64,000 nt of DNA from Sphingomonas mali NBRC 15500 (GCF_001598415.1 NZ_BCYX01000013.1:54392-118391); one strand, 5' to 3'. Numbered from the stretch's first letter, positions 41,653 to 51,409 are shown. Notes: generated from the letters alone by a model not told the origin. A program made the numbers and translations.

Positions 41653-42221
41653 GGCCAGGCTGGTGCCGCGGCGACGGCCGCGCTCAACCCCTGCTCGCGC
41701 AAGGTAACTCCGAACGCCGCCTGTTCGCGCCGCGACCGCAGCCAGACCGTCGACACTCCCGATCCGTCGAGCGCCGCAACGATCTTGGGGCGCTGCAGCC
41801 GGCGAAACGGGGCGACGAAATGGATGAATTCCAGGTTGATTCTTTCAGGGCATCCCTCGCCCATGTCCGGCCTCACGCGGCCATAGGTGCCGATCGTTCG
41901 CCGCGCGATGCGCCACAGGCAGACCCGCGTCGGCGGATCGAGAAAGATCGCAAGGTCGGCACGCTGCAATCGCGGGAGCAGCGACGATCCATATTGGCCA
42001 TCGATGATCCATTCAGGCCGCGCGGCGAGATCGGCGAGTCGCGCGTTCCATCCGTCGCGGTCGGGCTCGACCCAGCCCGGTTGCCAATATTCCTTGTCGA
42101 GATGGACGATCGGCAATCCCGACAGCGCGCCCAGCGTACGCGACAGCGTCGACTTGCCCGATCCCGAGCTGCCAATCACGGCGATCCGACGGAATAGAGT
42201 GTTGCGCTCATGCATGGTCAT
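41619..42221 (-). CDS. P-loop NTPase, adenylate kinase/FlaR-like
   Basis: A 200-residue protein with Walker A IGSSGSGKSTLSR, then 'LPIVHLDKEYWQPGW' and 'WIIDGQYG', as in the small kinase-like proteins annotated as DNA topology modulation FlaR-type. The true substrate of this family is not known. It is convergent with the GNAT gene and divergent from trpF, with 29 bases between starts. Confidence 0.85.
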   Translation of the reverse strand: MTMHERNTLFRRIAVIGSSGSGKSTLSRTLGALSGLPIVHLDKEYWQPGWVEPDRDGWNARLADLAARPEWIIDGQYGSSLLPRLQRADLAIFLDPPTRVCLWRIARRTIGTYGRVRPDMGEGCPERINLEFIHFVAPFRRLQRPKIVAALDGSGVSTVWLRSRREQAAFGVTLREQGLSAAVAAAPAWPQPSGFSSTTM

Positions 42222-42250
42222 TCGGCCCCGGACGCGTCTATAGCGCCGCC

Positions 42251-42886
42251 ATGTCTCGCGTCACCGCCAAGATCTGCGGCCTCAGCACGCCCGAAACGCT
42301 CGATGCCGCGATCGCCGGCGGGGCAAGCCATGTCGGGCTGATGTTCTTCGCACCCTCGCCGCGCAATCTGACGTTCGATGCGGCCGCGAGCCTCGCCGCC
42401 CGCATACCGGCAAGCGTGTCACGCGTAGGCGTCTTCGTTGACCCCGACGATGCCTTGCTCGAAGCCGCCATCGCCGCCGCCAAGCTCGATGCCGTCCAGC
42501 TGCATAGCACGACACCCGCTCGCGCCGCCGCGATAAAAGCGCGCATTCCGGTGTGGGTGGCCATCGCAGTCAAGACGCGCGCCGATCTGGACAGCGCGCT
42601 CAACTATCGGGGCGCGGCTGACAAGATCCTGTTCGATGCCAAGACACCGGAGGGCGCGACCCGGCCCGGCGGCATGGGAATTCGGTTTGATTGGAGCCTG
42701 CTCGATGGGTTCCGCCACGCCATGCCTTGGGCGCTATCGGGGGGACTCACGCCCGACAACGTGGCCGAGGCTGCGGCGCGCACCGGCGCGACATTGGTTG
42801 ACGCCTCATCCGGGCTGGAATCGGCACCCGGCGTCAAGGATGTGGACAAGATCGCCGCGTTCCTTAAAGCGGTGGCGCAATGCTGA
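42251..42886 (+). CDS. trpF: Phosphoribosylanthranilate isomerase
   Basis: A 211-residue TIM-barrel enzyme. The catalytic Cys is in AKICGL and the acidic residue in LFDAKTP; the phosphate-binding loop is in SGGLTPDNV and VDASSGLES. It isomerises PRA to CdRP in tryptophan synthesis. It is the first gene of a trpF-trpB-(small ORF)-trpA-accD-folC series. There is a short leader and no visible attenuator-type leader peptide. Confidence 0.96.
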   Translation: MSRVTAKICGLSTPETLDAAIAGGASHVGLMFFAPSPRNLTFDAAASLAARIPASVSRVGVFVDPDDALLEAAIAAAKLDAVQLHSTTPARAAAIKARIPVWVAIAVKTRADLDSALNYRGAADKILFDAKTPEGATRPGGMGIRFDWSLLDGFRHAMPWALSGGLTPDNVAEAAARTGATLVDASSGLESAPGVKDVDKIAAFLKAVAQC

Positions 42887-42979
42887 TGCCGATCCTCCCT
42901 GCCCTGCGCATCCCGCAACGATGGCGCTGATCGCTGTTCGAAGCGATTGGACCCATGTTGTGACGAGGAAATAACGGTA

Positions 42980-44221
42980 ATGTCGGACCCTGCACTTTTG
43001 TCGAATTCGTATCGCACCCAGCCCGACGATCGCGGGCATTTCGGTCAGTTCGGCGGCCGTTTCGTCGCCGAGACGCTGATGCCGCTGATCCTCGACCTCG
43101 AGCGCGAATATCGCGCGGCCAAGGCCGATCCCGCCTTCGCGCAGGAGTTCGAGGATCTGCTCGAACATTATGTCGGCCGCCCGAGCCCGCTCTACTACGC
43201 CGAGCGCCTCACTGCGGCGATCCGCGCCGGGTCGGAACCGGGCAAAGGTGCGCAAGTATGGTTCAAGCGCGACGAGCTCAACCATACCGGCGCGCACAAG
43301 ATCAACAATTGCATCGGCCAGATCCTGCTCGCGCGCCGCATGGGCAAGACGCGGATCATCGCCGAGACCGGCGCCGGTCAGCACGGCGTCGCCACCGCGA
43401 CCGTCTGCGCGCGCTTCGGTCTGCCCTGCGTCATCTATATGGGCGCCAAGGACGTCGAGCGGCAGCAGCCCAACGTGTTCCGGATGAAGCTGCTCGGCGC
43501 CGAGGTGATCCCGGTCACCAGCGGCGCGAACACGCTCAAGGACGCGATGAACGAGGCGCTGCGCGACTGGGTCGCGAACGTCCACGACACGTTCTACATC
43601 ATCGGCACCGCGGCGGGCCCGCATCCCTATCCCGAACTGGTCCGCGACTTTCAGTCGGTGATCGGCAAGGAAGCGCGCGCGCAGATGCTGTCCCGGATCG
43701 ACCGCCTGCCCGATTTGCTGGTCGCCGCGATCGGTGGCGGCTCGAACGCAATCGGGCTGTTTCATCCGTTCCTCGATGACCTCGACGTCCGCATGCTCGG
43801 CGTCGAGGCGGCGGGCGAAGGGCTAGAGCGCAAGCATGCCGCGAGCCTGGCGGGCGGATTCCCCGGCATTCTTCATGGCAACCGCACCTATTTGCTGCAG
43901 GATGACGACGGCCAGATCGCCGAGGCGCATTCGATCTCGGCGGGGCTCGACTATCCCGGCATTGGTCCCGAGCATGCCTGGCTCAAGGAAATCGGCAGGG
44001 TCGATTACACTTCGGCAACCGACGAGGAAGCGCTCGACGCCTTCCAGCTTCTCTGCCGGACCGAAGGCATCATTCCCGCGCTAGAACCTTCGCACGCGAT
44101 CGCAGCTGTCGCCAAGAAGGCACGGGAAATGGACGAGAATCAGATCATCCTGGCGAACCTCTGCGGGCGTGGCGACAAGGACATCTTCACTGTCGCCGAA
44201 GCGTTGGGAGTGCGGATATGA
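42980..44221 (+). CDS. trpB: Tryptophan synthase beta chain
   Basis: The 413-residue PLP enzyme joins indole and serine. PLP Lys is in HTGAHKINN, the substrate loop in [13 protein letters not shown], and the phosphate loop in [10 protein letters not shown]. The ATG at 42980 has GAGGA upstream; the 11 codons before it in the frame are not needed. The stop overlaps the start of a 58-residue ORF (ATGA). Confidence 0.97.
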   Translation: MSDPALLSNSYRTQPDDRGHFGQFGGRFVAETLMPLILDLEREYRAAKADPAFAQEFEDLLEHYVGRPSPLYYAERLTAAIRAGSEPGKGAQVWFKRDELNHTGAHKINNCIGQILLARRMGKTRIIAETGAGQHGVATATVCARFGLPCVIYMGAKDVERQQPNVFRMKLLGAEVIPVTSGANTLKDAMNEALRDWVANVHDTFYIIGTAAGPHPYPELVRDFQSVIGKEARAQMLSRIDRLPDLLVAAIGGGSNAIGLFHPFLDDLDVRMLGVEAAGEGLERKHAASLAGGFPGILHGNRTYLLQDDDGQIAEAHSISAGLDYPGIGPEHAWLKEIGRVDYTSATDEEALDAFQLLCRTEGIIPALEPSHAIAAVAKKAREMDENQIILANLCGRGDKDIFTVAEALGVRI

Positions 44222-44394
44222 AGCTGAACTTGCGACAGGCAATCACCAGCGCGATGGTCGGCGGCATCGCAGCCGCCCTGGCCAGTTTGGTCCTCCATCA
44301 CGGTGTATTCGGCGCAAGCCAGTTCACTTTTGCCGCGATCCTGGGCCTCGCGATCGGTGCCTCACGCCTCGTCGAGGTTGGGAAGAAGCGATGA
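44218..44394 (+). CDS. 58-residue membrane protein coupled between trpB and trpA
   Basis: The frame from ATG at 44218 gives a basic start [13 protein letters not shown], two Gly/Ala-rich hydrophobic stretches (about 14-26 and 37-48) and a basic end 'RLVEVGKKR'. It overlaps trpB by 4 bases at its start and trpA by 4 bases at its stop (ATGA at both), so it is tightly built into the operon. I do not recognise the family. It is too short to be caught by usual cut-offs. Confidence 0.7.
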   Translation: MKLNLRQAITSAMVGGIAAALASLVLHHGVFGASQFTFAAILGLAIGASRLVEVGKKR

Positions 44395-45191
44395 CCCGCC
44401 TCTCTCAAGCCTTCGCCAAGGGGCACCCCGCTCTCGTCGCCTTCGTGACCGCGGGCGATCCTGGGCGTTTCGCGACCGGACCGATCCTCGACGCGCTGGT
44501 CGAGGGCGGCGCCGATGTGATCGAGCTCGGCATGCCATTCACCGATCCGATGGCGGACGGCCCCGCCATTCAGGCAGCGAATTTGCGCAGTCTCGCGGCG
44601 GGTACGACCACGGCCGACATCCTCGCTATCGCGATGGCGTTCCGTGAGCGTCATCCGACCGTGCCGCTGGTCCTGATGGGCTATGCCAATCCGATGACAC
44701 GGCGCGGCGCCGACTGGTTTGCCGAGCGTGCCAAGGAAGCCGGCGTCGATGGCGTGATCTGCGTCGACATTCCGCCCGAGGAAGACGATTCGCTCGGTCC
44801 GGCGCTGCGCGGCAATGGCATCGACCTGATCCGCCTCGCTACCCCGACCACCGACGCCGAGCGACTGCCGACCGTTCTCGAAGGCGCCAGCGGCTTCCTC
44901 TATTACGTCTCGGTCGCGGGCATCACGGGCAAGCAACAGGCGGTGCAAGCCTCGATCGAGGAAGCCGTCGCGCGCCTCAAGGCCGCCACCAAGCTGCCCG
45001 TGGCGGTCGGCTTCGGCGTCCGCACGCCCGATCAGGCCGCGGCGATCGCGCGCGTTGCCGATGGCGTCGTGGTCGGCTCGGCGATCGTCGAACTGGTCGG
45101 CCAGTATGGCAAGGATGCAGCCGAGCCGGTGCGCGCCTATATCGAGAGCCTCGCAAGCGCGATCCGCGCCGCCAGAAAGGAAATGGCATGA
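44391..45191 (+). CDS. trpA: Tryptophan synthase alpha chain
   Basis: A 266-residue TIM barrel that splits indole-3-glycerol phosphate. The catalytic Glu is in [18 protein letters not shown], the Asp in ICVDIPPEE, and the phosphate site in GFGVRTPDQ and GVVVGSAIV. The ATG at 44391 gives the standard length, and the upstream frame is rejected. The stop overlaps accD by 4 bases. Confidence 0.97.
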   Translation: MTRLSQAFAKGHPALVAFVTAGDPGRFATGPILDALVEGGADVIELGMPFTDPMADGPAIQAANLRSLAAGTTTADILAIAMAFRERHPTVPLVLMGYANPMTRRGADWFAERAKEAGVDGVICVDIPPEEDDSLGPALRGNGIDLIRLATPTTDAERLPTVLEGASGFLYYVSVAGITGKQQAVQASIEEAVARLKAATKLPVAVGFGVRTPDQAAAIARVADGVVVGSAIVELVGQYGKDAAEPVRAYIESLASAIRAARKEMA

Positions 45192-46045
45192 GCTGGCTGA
45201 CCAACGTCCGCAATGCGCTGTCGTACGTCATCCCCAAGAAGGAGAGCCCCGACACCCTGTGGCACAAGTGCAAAGGGTGCGGGCAGATGGTGTTCGAGAA
45301 GGAACTGGCGGACAATCTCTATGTCTGCCCGAATTGCGCATTTCATGAACGGATCGGGCCGGATGTTCGTTTCGCGCAGATTTTCGATGCGGGCTCGTTC
45401 ACGACGCTGACCCCGCCCAAGGTCCAGGACGATCCGCTCAAGTTCCGCGACCAGAAGAAATATACCGATCGCATCAAGGCGGCGCGCGCCGCCACCGGCG
45501 AGAGCGACGCGCTGATCAACGCGACCGGGACGATCGAGGGCCGCAAGGCGGTGGTCGGCGTCCAGGATTTCGCCTTCATGGGCGGATCGATGGGACTCGC
45601 GGTGGGCGAAGCCTTCGTGCGGGGCGTCGAAGCGGCGATCAGCGAAGGTGCTCCCTATATCATCTTCACCGCGGCAGGCGGGGCGCGGATGCAGGAAGGC
45701 ATATTGAGCCTGATGCAGATGCCGCGCGCGACGGTCGCGATCCAGATGCTCCACGATGTCGGCTTGCCGTATATCGTCGTGCTGACCGACCCGACCACCG
45801 GCGGCGTCACCGCGAGCTATGCGATGCTCGGCGACGTGCAGATTTCCGAACCCGGCGCCCTGATCGGCTTTGCCGGTCAGCGGGTGATCGAGCAGACGAT
45901 CCGCGAAAAGCTGCCCGAGGGGTTCCAGCGCGCCGAATATCTGCTCGACCACGGCATGCTCGACATGGTCACGCCGCGCGCGGAACTGCGTCCGACACTG
46001 GCGCGGCTGATCGACTATATCGGCGGGCAGCGGAAAGCGGCGTAG
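45188..46045 (+). CDS. accD: Acetyl-CoA carboxylase carboxyltransferase subunit beta
   Basis: A 285-residue protein with a zinc ribbon (CKGCGQ...CPNC) followed by the carboxyltransferase domain with [11 protein letters not shown], '[17 protein letters not shown]' and '[17 protein letters not shown]'. It pairs with AccA, encoded 43 kb away on the other strand. It is coupled to trpA, as is common in alphaproteobacteria. Confidence 0.97.
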   Translation: MSWLTNVRNALSYVIPKKESPDTLWHKCKGCGQMVFEKELADNLYVCPNCAFHERIGPDVRFAQIFDAGSFTTLTPPKVQDDPLKFRDQKKYTDRIKAARAATGESDALINATGTIEGRKAVVGVQDFAFMGGSMGLAVGEAFVRGVEAAISEGAPYIIFTAAGGARMQEGILSLMQMPRATVAIQMLHDVGLPYIVVLTDPTTGGVTASYAMLGDVQISEPGALIGFAGQRVIEQTIREKLPEGFQRAEYLLDHGMLDMVTPRAELRPTLARLIDYIGGQRKAA

Positions 46046-46052
46046 CCAAATC

Positions 46053-46146
46053 TCCCCTCCCGCTTGCGGGAGGGGTCGGGGGAGGGCATGTCCTCCCTGT
46101 GATTTGTAACAATCCCTCCCCTGACCCCTCCCGCAAGCGGGAGGGG
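46053..46146. repeat. Palindromic repeat (CCCCTCCCGC family) between accD and folC
   Basis: The stems cccctcccgcttgcggg and its mirror cccgcaagcgggagggg lie about 90 bases apart, so the block can form two small hairpins or one long one. It is related to the repeats at 1341-1480 and from 63918. It ends 9 bases before the folC start. Confidence 0.8.
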
Positions 46147-46154
46147 AATTAGAG

Positions 46155-47483
46155 ATGCCCGACCACGCCGTCTCGTCCGATCCCGCCGTGCAGCGGCAAC
46201 TCGACCGGCTATGGGCGCTCTCGCCTGGCGCCGACATCCTCGGTCTGGAGCGCATCACCGAATTGCTCGAGCGCATCGGCAACCCACATGAGCGCTTGCC
46301 CCCGGTGCTCCATGTCGCCGGCACCAATGGCAAGGGATCGACCTGCGCCTTCCTGCGCGCGGCGATCGAGGCGGCGGGCTACACGACGCATGTCTATTCG
46401 AGCCCGCATCTCGTTCGCTTCAACGAGCGCATCCGGCTCGCCGGTACGCTGATCACGGATGCCGAGCTGGCGCCGCTGCTCGAGGAAGTGCTCGACGCCG
46501 GTGGCGATATCGGCGCGAGCTTCTTCGAGGTGACGACTGCCGCAGCGTTCCTCGCCTTTGCCCGCACGCCCGCCGATGCCTGTATCGTCGAGGTCGGGCT
46601 CGGCGGGCGGCTCGACGCCACCAATGTCATCGCGCAGCCGATCGTCACCGGCATCGCGCAACTGGGGATCGACCACGAACGATTCCTGGGGACGACGATC
46701 GAGGATATCGCCGCCGAAAAGGCCGGCATCGCCAAACCGCAAGTGCCGCTGGTCACGATGCGCTACCCGCCTTCGGTCGAGGCGCGGGTCAGTGCGGTCG
46801 CACGAACCGCCGGAGCGCCGGTATCGCCCGAGGGCAGGAATTGGTTCTGGGCCGCCGATGACGGCCGGCTCACCTATCGCGACGCCGCGGGCAAGGTGCA
46901 GACGCCGTTGCCAGTGCTGGCCGGGCCGCACCAGCCGGGCAATCTCGCTTTGGCGATCGCCATGCTCCATCATCAAAAGACGCTGACCATCCCACCCGAC
47001 GCCTTTGTCGCCGCGGCCGAGCACGCCACCTGGCCAGCCAGGATGCAGTTACTGGGCGACGGGCCACTGACGCGTATGTTGCCGCCCGGCAGCGAGATTT
47101 GGCTCGATGGCGGCCATAACGCCGCCGCCGGCGCCAGCGTCGCCGTCGCATTGCGCGAGGTGCTGGGACATCGCGACACCAACGGTGCGCACATGATCGT
47201 GGGCATGCTGTCCAACAAGGACCCCGCCGGACTGCTGGGACCGTTCGCCGGGCTGGCCGCGAGCTTCCATGCCGTTCCGGTCGGTGGCCATGAATGTCAC
47301 AGCGCGGACGTGCTGGGTGCGGTCGCCCGCGACATCGGCATGGTGTCCCAGGCAGCGGAGACGGTGGAGGCGGCGCTGCGCGCGATCGCAGGCGACGCCA
47401 AAGAACCGGTGACCGTGATGATTCTCGGCTCGCTCTATCTGGCAGGCGAAGTGCTCGCGGCGAACGGCGAAGCGCCGGAATGA
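46155..47483 (+). CDS. folC: Bifunctional folylpolyglutamate/dihydrofolate synthase
   Basis: A 442-residue Mur-ligase-type enzyme: the P-loop HVAGTNGKGSTCAFLRA, 'YSSPHLVRFNERIRLAG', FEVTTAAAFLAFA and GLGGRLDATN are all present, as is the C-terminal 'WLDGGHNAAAG' glutamate-binding region. It adds glutamates to folates. It follows accD across a palindromic repeat that may separate the transcript or set mRNA decay. Confidence 0.95.
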   Translation: MPDHAVSSDPAVQRQLDRLWALSPGADILGLERITELLERIGNPHERLPPVLHVAGTNGKGSTCAFLRAAIEAAGYTTHVYSSPHLVRFNERIRLAGTLITDAELAPLLEEVLDAGGDIGASFFEVTTAAAFLAFARTPADACIVEVGLGGRLDATNVIAQPIVTGIAQLGIDHERFLGTTIEDIAAEKAGIAKPQVPLVTMRYPPSVEARVSAVARTAGAPVSPEGRNWFWAADDGRLTYRDAAGKVQTPLPVLAGPHQPGNLALAIAMLHHQKTLTIPPDAFVAAAEHATWPARMQLLGDGPLTRMLPPGSEIWLDGGHNAAAGASVAVALREVLGHRDTNGAHMIVGMLSNKDPAGLLGPFAGLAASFHAVPVGGHECHSADVLGAVARDIGMVSQAAETVEAALRAIAGDAKEPVTVMILGSLYLAGEVLAANGEAPE

Positions 47484-47490
47484 TCTATTA

Positions 47491-47513
47491 TTGCGATTGA
47501 CTATCAATAGCGA
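47491..47513 (+). promoter_or_regulatory. Fur-like dyad upstream of the DUF6628-type gene
   Basis: The sequence ttgcgattga-cta-tcaatagcga is a dyad in which 8 of 10 positions match, and it resembles the TGCGATTGA half-site of proteobacterial Fur boxes. It lies 8 bases after the folC stop and 11-38 bases before the candidate ATGs of the next gene, a suitable place to block its promoter. Confidence 0.5.
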
Positions 47514-47550
47514 CTTACCGACTATGCGGCTCCCACCACGGAGTCGCCCA

Positions 47551-47994
47551 ATGGCCCCTGCCCCAATGCCTGCGTCGCTGGTCAGCGAAGCCCTGCCGCA
47601 CAATCTGCCAGAAACCATGGCCGCACGCCTGCTGCTACTCGCGATCCGACGCATGGGCGCGCACGGGCTCAACGATGCGGTCGCCGCCAATGCCTTACTG
47701 AGCGCATTCGGCGCGGGGTTCCGCCGGCCGCTGCTGCTCGCCCGCGCATTCATGGCCGAACTCGCAGCGACCTCAACCACGACGATCCCGATCGCGCCAT
47801 GCTGCTGCGCGCGCATGACCTGGGCGGAGCAAACGATGATCACCGCGATCGGTCATGCCGAGCGCCGCCCGGAAACCGCGCGCCTGTTGCTCGCCGACCT
47901 GATGGCGCAGCGCCGCGCCGATGCGATCGTGGCGACGGCGGCGGCCTTGTCCGGCGCATTCGCGGATGCCGGGCTGCCGTTGTCTTGCGACTAG
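47551..47994 (+). CDS. DUF6628-type protein of unknown function
   Basis: A 147-residue alpha-helical protein (ETMAARLLLLAIRRMGAHGLNDA...) with a Cys triplet (APCCCARMTWAEQ) in the middle that could bind metal. I associate this pattern with the sphingomonad family DUF6628; that is recall, not proof. The ATG at 47551 has GGAG 7 bases before it; the ATG at 47524 is an alternative. A frame starting at 47491 would put the Fur-like dyad inside the gene. Iron regulation is inferred. Confidence 0.65.
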   Translation: MAPAPMPASLVSEALPHNLPETMAARLLLLAIRRMGAHGLNDAVAANALLSAFGAGFRRPLLLARAFMAELAATSTTTIPIAPCCCARMTWAEQTMITAIGHAERRPETARLLLADLMAQRRADAIVATAAALSGAFADAGLPLSCD

Positions 47995-48015
47995 CAACGG
48001 CTAGCTCACGATAGA

Positions 48016-48103
48016 CCGTTCGCCCTGAGCTTGTCGAAGGGCACCAAGTGACTCGGAAATCGCGCGCCTCAAGCGCACCCTTCGACAAGCTCAGGGCGAA
48101 CGG
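48016..48103. repeat. Inverted repeat (GTTCGCCCTGAGC family)
   Basis: The arms ccgttcgccctgagcttg and its mirror caagctcagggcgaacgg extend to about 28 bp each with a 30-base spacer. This is a well-known type of dispersed palindrome in sphingomonads and other proteobacteria. It separates the convergent genes at 47551 and 48118. A weaker relative is at 54089-54155. Confidence 0.88.
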
Positions 48104-48117
48104 ATTCTTGGGAGGCG

Positions 48118-48879
48118 CTATCCCGCCGCGCGTAGCTCGCGCAATTTGTCGGTCGCCCAGCGGTACATGTCGCCTTCCGCCTGGCGCTGGTGGCGGTCGA
48201 GCCGCTTCATCCGGTCCTCGACTTCCTCCAGCACCCCTAGCGCCTCGCGCTTGCGGCCGAGTTCGATCAATAACGCGGCATAGCGGCAGCGCGCTTCCTC
48301 ACCGGGCATGCGCGTGACGATGTCGCGATAGATCGCCAGGGCATCGTCCTTGCGCTCGAGATGGTCGTAGATCCGCGCCCTCAGCAGATCGAGGCGGTCG
48401 CGGTCGCTCTGCCCTGACGGTTTGGCGATCGCATCGATCACCTGCTGCGCTTCGTCGATCTTGCCTTCTTCGAACAAGGCTCGGGCAAGCTTCGTCTCGG
48501 TGCGCGTGTCGGGCAATGGCTGCGCGGCGATTGCCTCACGATAGAGCGGGATCGCCTCGGCCGGCCGATTGACCGCCGACAGCGCATCGGCCAGCCGGAT
48601 GCGGTTGGCGATCGTGTCCGCCAGCCCCAATGCGTCGCGGGCTGCGCGCACCTCGCGTTCGGGGTCGATTGCCTTGGCTGCTTGCGCGCGCATCGTGCGG
48701 ACATGGCGATTGCCCTGCATGCCCGGCAGCACTTCGACGATGAAATAGGCGATGCAGCCGACCATCGGGAAGAACACCAGCGGCCAGATCCAGAACGTGT
48801 TGCGGCTGTTGCGCACGCAATGCACCACGCACGCGATCTGGCAGACGATCGTCCCGCCGGAGAGGATAAGGAACAACAT
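48118..48879 (-). CDS. Membrane-anchored TPR protein
   Basis: A 253-residue protein. Two N-terminal transmembrane helices (about 1-20 and 30-51) resemble a PLD-nuclease N-terminal or 'cardiolipase-type' anchor (NTFWIWPLVFFPMVGCIAYFIVEVLP). The rest is a TPR-like solenoid (ANRIRLADALSAVNRPAEAIPLYREAI, TKLARALFEEGKIDEAQQVI, EEARCRYAALLIELGRKREAL). A protein-binding scaffold is likely. Its ATG overlaps the stop of the transporter gene by one base. Confidence 0.75.
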   Translation of the reverse strand: MLFLILSGGTIVCQIACVVHCVRNSRNTFWIWPLVFFPMVGCIAYFIVEVLPGMQGNRHVRTMRAQAAKAIDPEREVRAARDALGLADTIANRIRLADALSAVNRPAEAIPLYREAIAAQPLPDTRTETKLARALFEEGKIDEAQQVIDAIAKPSGQSDRDRLDLLRARIYDHLERKDDALAIYRDIVTRMPGEEARCRYAALLIELGRKREALGVLEEVEDRMKRLDRHQRQAEGDMYRWATDKLRELRAAG

Positions 48880-50195
48880 CAGGAAGGCTCGCTACTCTCT
48901 GTCGCCGCCGATCCGATCGCCTGGTCGACCAGCCCGCTGCGGATCATCCACCAGAAGATCAGCACGCCGGGCAGCGCGATGATCGTCGTCAGGATGTAGA
49001 AATCGACATAGCCCATGCTGTCGATCAGCCCGCCAGCCATGGTCCCGGTAAGCACCCGCCCGAGAATGCTCGCCGCCGCCGAGATCAGGGCATATTGCGC
49101 CGCGGTGAAACGCAGGTCAGTCAGCGCGGAGAAATAGGCAGTCACGACCACGCCGCCGAAGCCACTCGCGATGTTCTCGAATCCGATCGCTCCGGCCATC
49201 CCCAGATTCGAATGCCCCGCCGCCGCGAGTGCCGCGAAACTGAGGTTCGATACCGCCATCAGCACGAGCGATAGCAATACCGAGCGCTTCATGCCTATCT
49301 TCGCGTAGAGAATACCGCCGATGAAGATGCCGATCATATAGGCCCAGAACCCCAGGAGCACGTCGTAGCCGGCGATCTCCGCGTTGGTGAACTTCAGGTC
49401 ATCGAACAGCAGGCGAAAGGTCAGGTTGGCGAGTGTGTCGCCGACCTTGTGCACTAGGATGAAGATCAGCACGATGAGCGCACCGCGACGCTTGAAGAAC
49501 TCGACGAACGGGCCCCAGATCGACGTCAGCACTTCGCCGACGCTGCGCCGTTCTGCGGACACCCGGCGGCGGGCGGGTTCGCCGATCATGACCGCGGTCA
49601 GCATCGCCGGCAATGCCAGTACACAGCAGGTCAGATAGGCGGCCGTCCAGTTGGATGCCCCGGCGACGAGCAGCGCCAGCGACGCGGCGCCGACATTGCC
49701 GATGCGATAACCGTATTGCGCCATCCCCGACCCGACGCCGAGCTGGCGCGGCTCGAGCAATTCGATGCGATAAGCGTCGATCACGGTATCGAACGTAGCG
49801 CCGGCGATGCCGACCAGGACAGCCGCGAGCGCCATCGCGCCGATGCTCGCCTTGGGATCGGCGAAGGCCAGATTGCTCACTGCGGCGATCACGAGCACCC
49901 CCGCCAGCAGCATCCACGAGGTGCGCTGACCCAACCGGCCAATCAACGGCAGGCGTACGCCATCGACCATCCACGACCACAGCCATTTGAAATTGTAGAC
50001 GAGGATCGCGAGGCTGAACGCGGTCACCGTCGCCTTGGTGATGCCATCCTGCTTCAACCGTGTGGTCAGGGTCGCCGCGATCATCGCGAAGGGAAAGCCC
50101 GATGACACCCCGAGCGCCAGCGCGGCGAGAGGCGCCTTTTCCAGATACGGCCGGATGCTGTCGACCCAGCTGTGCGGCCGCTCCACCTCGATCAT
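48879..50195 (-). CDS. MFS permease, AmpG-like
   Basis: A 438-residue 12-helix transporter. The N-terminal pattern SSGFPFAMIAATLTTRLKQDGITKATVTAFSLAILVYNFKWLWSWMVDGVRLP is like AmpG, the importer of anhydromuropeptides for peptidoglycan recycling. The AmpD-type amidase at 19109 would act on the imported product, but the genes are 29 kb apart. Other substrates (PAT family) are possible. It is divergent from the oxygenase gene. Confidence 0.85.
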   Translation of the reverse strand: MIEVERPHSWVDSIRPYLEKAPLAALALGVSSGFPFAMIAATLTTRLKQDGITKATVTAFSLAILVYNFKWLWSWMVDGVRLPLIGRLGQRTSWMLLAGVLVIAAVSNLAFADPKASIGAMALAAVLVGIAGATFDTVIDAYRIELLEPRQLGVGSGMAQYGYRIGNVGAASLALLVAGASNWTAAYLTCCVLALPAMLTAVMIGEPARRRVSAERRSVGEVLTSIWGPFVEFFKRRGALIVLIFILVHKVGDTLANLTFRLLFDDLKFTNAEIAGYDVLLGFWAYMIGIFIGGILYAKIGMKRSVLLSLVLMAVSNLSFAALAAAGHSNLGMAGAIGFENIASGFGGVVVTAYFSALTDLRFTAAQYALISAAASILGRVLTGTMAGGLIDSMGYVDFYILTTIIALPGVLIFWWMIRSGLVDQAIGSAATESSEPS

Positions 50196-50257
50196 TATGT
50201 CTTGCTCCCCGTGTGCTTAACGCAGACACTAGCCGCAAAAATCGGGAGAGGAAGCCC

Positions 50258-51400
50258 ATGAACGTGGCGACCAGGATCGCGCCAACCGCGGGGCAGCTCG
50301 CGCTGGCGAAGAAGCTTGCAGATGGCGGCGAAGCGCGCGCCGGCGGGATCACGCATGTCGACGCGGCCGCCTATACCGATCCGGCGCGGTATGAGGCCGA
50401 ACGCGGCAAGATATTCGGCAAACGTCCGCTGGTGATCGCGCCCTCCGCGCTGCTGCCCGACCCTGGCATGGCGGTCCCGCATGACGGCTATGGCAAGCCG
50501 CTGCTGATCACGCGCGACCGTGACGGCAAGGCGCATGTCTTCATGAATGTCTGCCGCCATCGCGGCACGCGGCTGGTCGAGGGCCAGGAAGCGGTCTGCG
50601 CGGCGCGGCTTGTCTGCCCCTATCACGCCTGGACCTATGGTCTCGACGGCAAGCTGCTGGCGCTGCCGCGAACCGACGCCTTCCCCGACCTCGACACGAG
50701 CGAGTTCGGCCTTCGCCGCCTGCCGACCTGCGAGGCTGGCGGCCTGATCTGGTTCGCGTTCGACGACAGCGCCGATTTTGCCGAGCCCGAGACGCTCGGC
50801 CATGATTTCGATGCCTTCAATCTCGCCGGCCAGCATCTGTTCCGCCGCCGCACGCACGATGTCGCCGCGAACTGGAAACAGATCATGGACGCCTTCCTGG
50901 AAAGCTATCACGTCCAGCGCCTCCACGCCGCGACGATCGGTCCGTTCTTCAAGGATGGCGTCGCGTCAGGCGACATGATCGGAGCGCACCAGCGCTCGGC
51001 GGTCGGGCGCGACGTATCGGCGGATGACTGCGCGGCCGAGGATTGGCCGACATTGCGCCGCGCGATCACCTATACTTACCAGATGTTCCCGGCGACCGTG
51101 CTCGTGGTCAGCCCAGACTACATGAACCTGATGACGCTGATGCCGCGTGGCGTCGACCGCGTGCTGGTTGAGGACTTCATGCTGATCCCCGAGCCGCCTG
51201 CGACGGAGAAGGCGCTCGCCCATTGGGAGAAGAGCTGGAATTTGCTCGACGGCGGCGTCTTCGGCTCCGAGGATTTCCGCGCGGCGGCACTGTGCCAGGA
51301 AGGGCTGATGTCCGGCGCGATCGAGCGGTTGACGTTGGGGAGCATGGAAGGCGGCATTCGCCTGTTCCATGATGCGGTGGAGAAGGCGCTAGCGGGCTGA
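50258..51400 (+). CDS. Rieske-type aromatic ring-hydroxylating oxygenase, alpha subunit
   Basis: The 380-residue protein has the Rieske [2Fe-2S] site CRHRG...CPYHAW, and a catalytic domain with the mononuclear iron motif ESYHVQRLH. It opens the ring or demethylates depending on the family; the substrate cannot be predicted. The ATG at 50258 has GGGAGAGGAA upstream. No beta subunit, reductase or ferredoxin gene is next to it, so electrons must come from elsewhere. Confidence 0.9.
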   Translation: MNVATRIAPTAGQLALAKKLADGGEARAGGITHVDAAAYTDPARYEAERGKIFGKRPLVIAPSALLPDPGMAVPHDGYGKPLLITRDRDGKAHVFMNVCRHRGTRLVEGQEAVCAARLVCPYHAWTYGLDGKLLALPRTDAFPDLDTSEFGLRRLPTCEAGGLIWFAFDDSADFAEPETLGHDFDAFNLAGQHLFRRRTHDVAANWKQIMDAFLESYHVQRLHAATIGPFFKDGVASGDMIGAHQRSAVGRDVSADDCAAEDWPTLRRAITYTYQMFPATVLVVSPDYMNLMTLMPRGVDRVLVEDFMLIPEPPATEKALAHWEKSWNLLDGGVFGSEDFRAAALCQEGLMSGAIERLTLGSMEGGIRLFHDAVEKALAG

Positions 51401-51409
51401 GGTGTCAGC

